A stretch of DNA of 64,000 bases. Source: Channa striata (lineage: Eukaryota > Chordata > Actinopteri > Anabantiformes > Channidae). Each line of letters begins with the position of its first letter. Position 1 is the first letter of the stretch. The notes below the pieces were generated by a model. The model saw only the letters and a list, made by a program, of their open reading frames with translations, searched no databases and had not been told where the DNA came from. Position numbers and translations under genes: made by a program. The stretch is from positions 16,053,165 through 16,117,164 of the forward strand of contig CM065172.1 in NCBI GenBank assembly GCA_033026295.1, in the 5' to 3' direction. Below are positions 63,301 to 64,000 of the stretch, in pieces.

Positions 63301-64000
63301 TTTATATGTGATATGATGGAGAAATTATTCGTTTGGAGGGAATCCATACTTAACTGTTATGGCTCTGTGTGTTTTTATTTAAACTTCACATCATGCTCTT
63401 TACTAAAGCTTTTAGGAACCAAAAACCATTCAACATTCTGCACGTTTTAGTGCTGCAGCCGTCAGTGTCAAACTATTCTGTTCTTAAATACATGTTACAG
63501 GAATACATGCAGATATTCCCGTCATTTTACTGGAATTCTTCTTTACAACAAGATCTTAATCTTTTCTCAGACACTGATAATTACAGATAGGGATTTTATT
63601 TCATACTGAGAGCCCATGTGACTTAAGCATCATGTTTTTACATCTGTTGTTCATTGATGCTGCAGTTCAGAGCTTGGAACATGAGCTTAGTCCAGCACAT
63701 TTTATGTTCATTTTTTCAGTTAAAACATAACCAACTGGGATTATGAAGCCCTTCATCTGAAGTAAAACTGAGCACTTTTTATACAAGTAGCATTGACTTT
63801 ATATTGCACCCCTTTTTTTTTAGTCTACACATTCTTCTTTCTTGTAAAAAAAATGCTTTCACTACCCATGATGTAAAATAAAGTGTTGGCAGTTTGGACA
63901 GGTATTCATGTACAATGTTAGTGGCTTGCTCTAATTTTTTTCATTTTCAAATTCAGGGTTGTGGAGGTGCCAAACATCAGCTGCAGTGGTTTCATATGCC
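63301..64000. other. Gene-free end of the window
   Basis: No gene, repeat or regulatory feature recognised in this final stretch. Confidence 0.4.

Noticed and set aside
1..64000. CRISPR arrays, operons, ribosome binding sites, phage-type features
   Set aside because: The window is vertebrate nuclear DNA. No regularly spaced direct repeats with unique spacers were found.

Overview
The window looks like teleost nuclear DNA, probably from a spiny-rayed (acanthomorph) fish. The evidence is interrupted genes with GT-AG introns, many CA/TG and TA microsatellites, Tc1-like, hAT-type and Harbinger-type transposon debris, tRNA-derived SINE pieces, and a non-visual opsin of the neuropsin group. No bacterial, viral or organellar features were seen.

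Three protein-coding genes can be reconstructed exon by exon, and all three appear intact. (1) rnf114, minus strand, 25294 to 20097, six coding exons, 227 residues: a RING E3 ubiquitin ligase. (2) spata2, plus strand, 27727 to 29961, two coding exons after a non-coding first exon, 568 residues: the adaptor that links the deubiquitinase CYLD to the linear-ubiquitin ligase LUBAC. (3) A five-exon opsin, minus strand, 61774 to 55458, 404 residues, in the Opn5/neuropsin group. rnf114 and spata2 stand head to head, about 0.9 kb apart between the first RNF114 codon and the likely spata2 first exon. They are also neighbours on human chromosome 20q13, so this is conserved synteny. Both act in ubiquitin and NF-kB signalling.

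Layout: 1-18300 has no recognisable gene but holds microsatellites, sequence blocks that look like candidate enhancers, and a small duplicated motif family (12064-15000). 18300-25400 is rnf114 and its 3' flank, with an hAT-type MITE in the last intron. 25400-34800 is spata2, with a uORF-rich leader and a long 3' region carrying a Harbinger-type MITE. 34800-55400 is about 20 kb without genes: a decayed Tc1-like copy, SINE pieces, a SINE interlocked with a 93-bp direct repeat, and a perfect 27-bp inverted repeat. 55400-61800 is the opsin, with transposon relics in its introns. 61800-64000 is its upstream flank, with a palindromic OTX/CRX-type site and a SINE tail.

The most interesting point is the opsin. 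It keeps the retinal-binding lysine (K282), the E181-equivalent counterion and NPxxY. It has V-C-W where the (E/D)RY motif should be, and a cysteine at the bovine position-188 equivalent, the residue reported to form a retinal thiol adduct in chicken Opn5L1. This suggests unusual photochemistry or G-protein coupling.
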